From positions 31,010,336-31,074,335 of the forward strand of contig CM048849.1 of NCBI GenBank assembly GCA_026545225.1: a stretch of DNA of 64,000 bases, given 5' to 3'. The notes beneath the pieces were generated by a model. The model did no database searches. It saw nothing but the letters and a program-made list of their open reading frames with translations, and was not told the DNA's origin. Every line of letters starts with the position of its first letter. The stretch's first letter is position 1. Of this stretch, positions 58,432-64,000 are shown one piece after another. The DNA comes from Cornus controversa. Taxonomy: Eukaryota > Streptophyta > Magnoliopsida > Cornales > Cornaceae. The translations under genes were made by a program, and so were the position numbers.

Positions 58432-59616
58432 TGTCTTCGGCAGAATTCCATGATTCAGCATACTTAGTCATTCTTATACACAAAATCCGTTCTAACATCC
58501 TAAGATCGACCATACGACCTTCAAATCATAAATGAAACATAATATCACCATATATACATTCCAACTCATGCATTTAATCTAAATCATACATTCATCCTAA
58601 ATTCTTATCATAATTGAACATATTTTCAAGTTCATAAGCAATCCTCACATAAATGCGCATAAGGTCCATCCACACTTTGAATCCAAATTCATATATGTCA
58701 TAAATGTGGTCCTCCAAGTTCATAGTCATTAATGAATTACATGTGTGTTGTCTAAAAATATCAATAATTCAACTATGACTACAACAATAGTAAAATCAAT
58801 ATGCCACAAGCCGACATGGATAGCCATATATAATGTATACAAAAATATGTCCAGAAAGCCAAACAAGAACTCCACTTGGGCATTCACGTTCCATCCACCA
58901 TTGACGCCTTATCTGTAAAAAGTTTGGGGGGGGGGGAGAGGGGTGAGCATACAACTATGCTCAGTAACACGCCCCAACCCACCTAGGTATCTACCCAACA
59001 CCGACTTACATAATATGCAACTATGATGTCGCTATACTCCATGACATATACCAATGTTCTCATGCTTAACAATTCACAATTGTAATTCAAGGTCATGCAT
59101 TTAAATCATGTAACATGCTTAACAATTAAAATACATAAGCATCAAGATAATTACACCTTATTCGGTCATAATCTGATACATATGCATGATTGATCAACTC
59201 CGACAATCATGTGGTGTTGGGTCACTCTGACGACACCAAAGTGTTGGTCAACTCCGACAACACTCATGTGATAGGGCAACTCTGATGGTCACACATCAAG
59301 GCATTATATAATCCTTACACTAGTGATTAGGCAACTCCGATGATCACTATACTTAGGGTATGATTGGGCGTCTCCGATGATCATCCCATTAGAAGTATTT
59401 TCACGAATTAAAACACATGATTGGTCAACTTTGAATTCCATGTACATCATACTTGGACAATACTCCGATATACATGTGTATATATTCATAGGACACATAA
59501 ATTTCACAAAGCATACAATTCTCATGCTCTTCAATGCACATTCTAGCTATTTTAGTTCTAGCATGCATTCATCTACATAATTTCCATATAATCACATATA
59601 TGCAACAATTCATGCA

Positions 59617-62280
59617 TGTAGAGACCGGAACGAAATTTAACTGGTTTTCAAAAAATTTTATCATTTTTGCTATAAATGTGTTTCGAATGATGTTTTGGAT
59701 GTTTTGAGAGTGAAAAACATGTTTGGAAACATGTTATGAGATTTTTGGAAGTTTTCGAAACTTTTGAAAAAGTTTGACTTTTTGGTCAACGGGAGCCCCG
59801 AGATGAGGTTTAATGAGTTCGAGAATTTCAGAAAAATTTTAAAAAAATTTATTTTTGACTATGGACTAAAGGAAATGTTTAGAGTGTTAAAGAAGTGATT
59901 TTAAGACCAAGAGAGTTTTCAAAATCAAAAACTGAAGTTAGGAGGGTACCTTAATTGGTCCGGCGGCAAATCTGTCATTTTGCGTCCCGAGGAGTGAGAT
60001 AAATATCCCAAGATCTGAGATTTTTCACTTTTAGAAATCTCTTTCTCTCTCTTTCTCACCCACTTCATCTTTCTCTCTTCTCTCTAGATTTTGGAGCACT
60101 TAGGGTGATTTGGAGGTTCCTAAAGAAGGGAAATGCGTAGGGGACAACAAGGGCATTGGTTCGAACCGATCAAAGTTTCTGTCTCATGAAGTTGAAAAGG
60201 CTGCAATTTTCAAAGTTGATTTCCAAGCTTGAGATTTGAGGTAGGGGTGTCTTCTCCTTCCTTTCATCGGTTCTCTAGGACCTTTTGTGATATATGGTTG
60301 TGTTAGCATGGTTTAGGAAGGTAAAAGGTCTTTTCTTGACTTCCTTTGATGTTTAAACATGCTAAAAATGTTCATTGTATAATTTATGTGGTGTAAGAAA
60401 AATATGTTAGTCCTATACATGTTAAAAATTGAGTTTTGTGGTTATATGTGAGATGTATGATGCAGGTGACTTGTATGAATGTCATACATGAAAGATTGTG
60501 TGCTTAACATGCTAGTTATAACTTAATGATATTTTTCACATGTTATGACTATTGGTTGAGAAGCATGAGGTTCATTAGGCTTACCTTGAACCATGACTTG
60601 AATTATGTGATCTTGAATGCCATAAGTTGAAAAATGCATCAAATGAGTGATTTTCTAGGTTAATGCATTTGGTGATTATTGTGGGTGAAAATGCATGCAA
60701 TATTATGCGTATGTTAGGATTGCTTAGCATAGGTTGCTCTTGGTGGAAAGTGGGATGGTTGTTGGAAATAGAATGAGTATTAAGGAAGTTGGACTTTAAG
60801 AATGGATGCACACGGAAGGTGTGATGAGCTAATATTTTCAATTGGTGAAAAACGGACTCCTCTCATTCAATTGGTAGTTTTCAATTGAAGGGGATCTGTA
60901 GTAACAATCTTGAGGTTGACGGGTGTCAACATGTGATAATCTTGATGGTTGTGAAAATCTTGGGTTATGACGTTGAAAGGATTTCGGTTGTGACATTTAG
61001 AGAATTTGTGGAGTTGAATACTTGGAGATAGATTGAGTTTGGTTCATGAATTGTGAATTTATGTAAAGATTGTGGTTTGTGAAATTGAGAGGCGTATTGT
61101 GTTGTTTCATGTTCATGTATGGTTGAGTGAGTAATTGCTATTTGTCACATTGTTACTTTGCTGATAACATGAGTATTAAGCATGCCATGTAACATAGGGA
61201 TGACATGAGACATATCATGTAGGTCTGCGTCGACTTGATGCTTAGGTGGGATTGGTCATCTCTATTGAGCCGCCGTGGTGCTCACCCCTTTTCCCTCAAA
61301 TATTTTTACAGAAAGGCACCAATGGAGGATGATGCATGATTGACTTGATGGAGTTTTGAAGTTCCTTTGGATTTTTGATATATAGATAGATGTCCATGCC
61401 GGCTTGTGGCCTGTGGACTAAGTTGAAAGCATTGTAATATATTATGTTGAACTATGTTAGTAGGCTCTTGTTTCAAATGTAATGATTTTATATATGTGGA
61501 TCATATGTGACTTTTGGATTCAAATGGAAAGATGTTGGTTTCTTTTCCGTTATTATAGTTTTTGGATATGAATGCTTGGGGCGTGATGATCATGAGTATG
61601 ATATAATGCCTGTGAATGATGTAGGTTCCTTTCTTGTATGATTTTAGAGTTGTATGGACTTATTATGATGATAGGAAGGACTTAGAATGCCAAGAATGAC
61701 CAATAGTTGAGCTGCAGGATTTTCTCAAGGTGCATCAATCCGGGCACTTCGATGCATCGAAATACCCACTTCGATGCATCGATCCATTGATGCATCGAAA
61801 TGGAAAGAACGATGCATCAAAAAACCTGTAGGATTTTGAGAACCAAAAGTCCTGAGAGTTATTTTTGGACGATACTTGTGAGATGTATCGAACAATCGAT
61901 GCATCGAAATTATCATTTTGATGCATCGAACCTAGAATGCATCGAAACCGTCATTTCGATGGATCAAAATGCACGCCAGGCAAAAATGTTGAAATACCTT
62001 AAGATGGACACCGGGCGCTATGTATTGACTTTAATGAAACTTGTTGAGTCTACAACCCATGGTCGTATGTATGTGCACACGATTTAAGCTTCCGCAATGA
62101 GATTGATGATGACATTAGTGAGGTGATTGAGTCAGTGACAACACAGTCACCCTCAGTTTTCGTAGAATGCAAATCGGGGTGTGACAAACATGGTATCAGA
62201 CCGTGGTACCATAATGAGATAGGTGAGATGATAACACAGCTCACCCTCAGTTTTCGGTGAACAAAAAGTCGGGTGTGACA
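59617..62280 (+). mobile_element. Gypsy LTR remnant (type E): LTR, primer site and a second LTR tail
   Basis: Inserted in the opposite orientation to its host LTR, with perfect duplications ATGCA (59612-59616 and 62281-62285). One LTR runs from TGTAGAGACCGG (59617) to GGGTGTGACA (62186). It is followed by AACA and TGGTATCAGACC (62191-62202), a primer site. After a short piece, a second copy of the LTR tail (about 62210-62280) ends GGGTGTGACA. Nearly all internal sequence and most of the second LTR are therefore deleted. LTR ends match the host family, showing a shared lineage. No coding region remains. Confidence 0.9.
61731..61970. repeat. Array of GATGCATC palindromes in LTR E
   Basis: Exact GATGCATC at 61751, 61773, 61789, 61811, 61898 and 61920, mostly as TTCGATGCATCGAA-type palindromes. 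Variants lie near 61731, 61882, 61936 and 61957. The array ends 216 bp before the LTR 3' end. Open frames across it give repetitive peptides (FDASM, MHRS) with no sign of being a gene. Confidence 0.93.
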
Positions 62281-63236
62281 ATGCATATCCAACACATATG
62301 TATACATTTTAATTCATATCAATCATGCTCACATCTCATATACATTACATTTATAAACACACAATTCACCACATATCATGAATTGGACAACTCTAGCATG
62401 AATAATTAGGCAATATAAAGGGAAAGGAATAATCTACTCAACTCCCACCACTCATCCATTCATGCTAGCTCACTTCACACAATCCCAGCTTTCCCTAAAC
62501 CCTAGAATCGACAACTAAGAGGGAAAAAACACCCTACCTCAAGTTTGGAGCTCTTCTTAGCAAGCCTTAAAATTCACCAAACTTCAAGTTCTTTCAAAGT
62601 GTAATCTCTTTTTGTAGAACCGTAGATCAGGACAAGGAGAACACACTTTCCTTCTTAAACGAAACCTGAATCCACACTCCAACAACCCTTAAATTTCAGA
62701 ACTCTCCAAATGGGAACCTTGAAACCACCAAAATGAAGAGGAAGGTGAGGGGAATGACTTTCTCTCTTGGAGCAAGCTCCAAATTTCACCCAGAGGTGCT
62801 CAAATTAAAGGAGGAAATTTGGAGAATAAGGAGAGCCTAAAAGCTCTTCAATGGCAGATTTTTATCTCTATAGAATCTATTCTAGCAATATACACTAAGT
62901 GTATAGACACCTCACTAAGGGCAAATGACCATTTTGCCCCTAAGTCACTTAAAGCATCTCCCGAACTCTGTTTTTGATTTTGAAAGTGGCTATGATTTGA
63001 AAATCACTTCCTTAACACATTAAACATTTCATGTAACTCAAAGCCAAAAATAAATATTTTTCAAAAAATTTCTGAATTCTTGACCCCACTCGGGCTGCGT
63101 CCCAAAGCCTCGTTGACGCAAAAAGTTAAACTTCTTCAAATGTTCTGAAAATTTTCCAAAATTAAAAATGCATTTATGACAATTATGATGAATAAAATGC
63201 AAACCAAGCAAAATTGTTCCCGGTCTCTACACATCT

Positions 63237-64000
63237 ACTATAAACATTTTCTTATATTTCCTACTTTCATTATTATTTAATCTTTTGGACAACTTTTTGA
63301 GAGACTTGGTACTGTACTTCCTGTCAGTGTGCTGATAGAGGAGTAGTGGCTGAAAGTGATTGTGTTGTATCTTGGAGCTGTTATAGCCATCATCACCACC
63401 TACACGTGGGGAGAAAATAATAGCTTTAGGACAGTGCTTTACATGCCTCTTCATATCCCAGGCCACATCTTTTTCCTTATCCTATTTGTACTTCTTTTAT
63501 TCTTCAGCAATTAAATAATTTATGTTTGCGTTGATAATTTTTTATTCTGTTTGATATTCCTAATTTACATTGTTAAATGTGAATATAACTTTTCCTCTTA
63601 GTTTAAGAATTTACCCTACCGGTCGCCACCTACCATTGAGTTATGGTGTCTTAAGTCATCCAAGGTTATCTATGGATGTGTGTTAGTGCTTGTCTTTCCT
63701 TAAATGCTTATGAGATCTAATTGTGGGCCTTTAATGTATTTGATTACGATCAGGACTACATGAACCGGATTAATGGACTTAGGGGTTTGGTTATGCATGG
63801 GGAAAGTGTTCGGCACTCCAAAACATCTATGCCAAGCATAATTGCATACTTTATTTTCCATGTTGTGAATGTGGGTTACAATGATATAGTACTCAAGAGT
63901 ACTTGATTTAATGTTAGCTTAGGCTAGATCAAACCAATGAGTGAAAAGATCCAATTCCCTAGCAGACATGAACTTAAAAGTTCATCAGACTCGAGAAGGG
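63237..64000. other. Right flank of the gypsy element, with an unidentified coding-like frame
   Basis: The minus-strand frame 63466-63237 continues from an open reading above it (about 63481) and has non-repetitive, charged composition (WDMKRHVKHCPKAIIFSPRVGG, then DRKYSTKSLKKLSKRL). It could be an exon of an unknown gene or older element, ended here by the gypsy insertion. 63546-63619 matches 28852-28927. The remainder shows no supported feature. Confidence 0.3.

Larger units (their letters stand above)
49630..63231 (-). mobile_element. Ty3/gypsy chromovirus-like retrotransposon carrying three nested insertions
   Basis: Minus-strand element flanked by perfect CATCT duplications (49625-49629 and 63232-63236). 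The 3' LTR is 49630-52266 and the 5' LTR is 57890-63231 (enlarged by a 2,664-bp insertion plus its duplication). The primer site TGGTATCAGAAC (complement at 57878-57889) is one base from the initiator-tRNA site. The polypurine tract is complementary to 52267-52280. Order on the minus strand is gag, protease, RT, RNase H, integrase, chromodomain-like end, as in chromoviruses. Insertions are a TRIM (55914-56483), a solo TRIM LTR (54845-55093) and an LTR remnant (59617-62280). Confidence 0.92.
57890..63231 (-). repeat. 5' LTR of the gypsy element (copy B), split by an LTR remnant
   Basis: Starts TGTTGTCAAGCCCC next to the primer site and ends CCCGGTCTCTACA at 63231. The two parts (57890-59616 and 62281-63231) align with copy A across the insertion point. 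Removing the insertion and one duplication leaves about 2.67 kb, close to copy A. Confidence 0.9.

Noticed and set aside
61725..61926. Two overlapping 63-codon frames with repeated FDASM/MHRS peptides
   Set aside because: They are translations of the GATGCATC array within an LTR and have no independent support.

Overview
The window looks like nuclear DNA of a flowering plant, most likely a eudicot. Pointers to this are an HD-Zip homeobox gene, cytosolic ribosomal protein S16 genes with telo-box promoters, AT-rich spacers with long TA microsatellites, and dense nested LTR retrotransposons primed from initiator tRNA-Met or tRNA-Asp. I cannot name the species. Only two genes look intact: two copies of RPS16 (uS9), both on the minus strand. 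Nearly everything else is transposable-element sequence or spacer.

Layout. 1-1600: end of a decayed Copia polyprotein (minus). 1610: a CACTA-type transposon terminus. 2692-5465: a LINE (minus) with an internal deletion and a dead reverse transcriptase. 6753-7431: an HD-Zip class I gene with a stop codon inside the homeodomain. 9350-10620: LTR fragments around a 166-bp tandem repeat. 10620-16560: AT-rich spacer. 16970-20182 and 24099-28553: a tandem segmental duplication, each unit with one RPS16 gene. Between the units lie a probable solo Copia LTR and an LTR plus gag relic of a Ty3/gypsy element. The second unit also carries a 1,006-bp PIF/Harbinger-like element that is absent from the first.

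29124-36807: a Copia element (minus, 5-bp target duplication TGTAG) with a hAT transposon in its gag (30916-35532, 8-bp target duplication with one mismatch). 37142-40680: another decayed Copia element (plus). 41929-44411 and 44551-46070: two solo LTRs with perfect 5-bp target duplications. 48480-49629: RNase H tail and 3' LTR of a fourth Copia element. 49630-63231: a Ty3/gypsy chromovirus-like element (minus, target duplication CATCT). Later arrivals sit inside it: an intact 570-bp TRIM (AGTCC), a solo TRIM LTR (GTTGC), and in its 5' LTR an oppositely oriented relative reduced to an LTR plus an LTR tail (ATGCA).

The most unusual signal is in the gypsy LTRs. Three related but divergent LTR types each carry a cluster of short palindrome-like motifs about 210-230 bp from the retroelement 3' end of the LTR. 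The motif core differs in each: GTCGAC at 42140-42370, an ATCGAAA/CGATCG type at 49859-50127 and 58120-58431, and GATGCATC at 61731-61970. Position is kept while sequence changes. I do not know a described function for this.

All calls come from reading the sequence. Target duplications, LTR ends, primer sites and catalytic motifs were read directly. Family names rest on recognised motifs. No database search was run.
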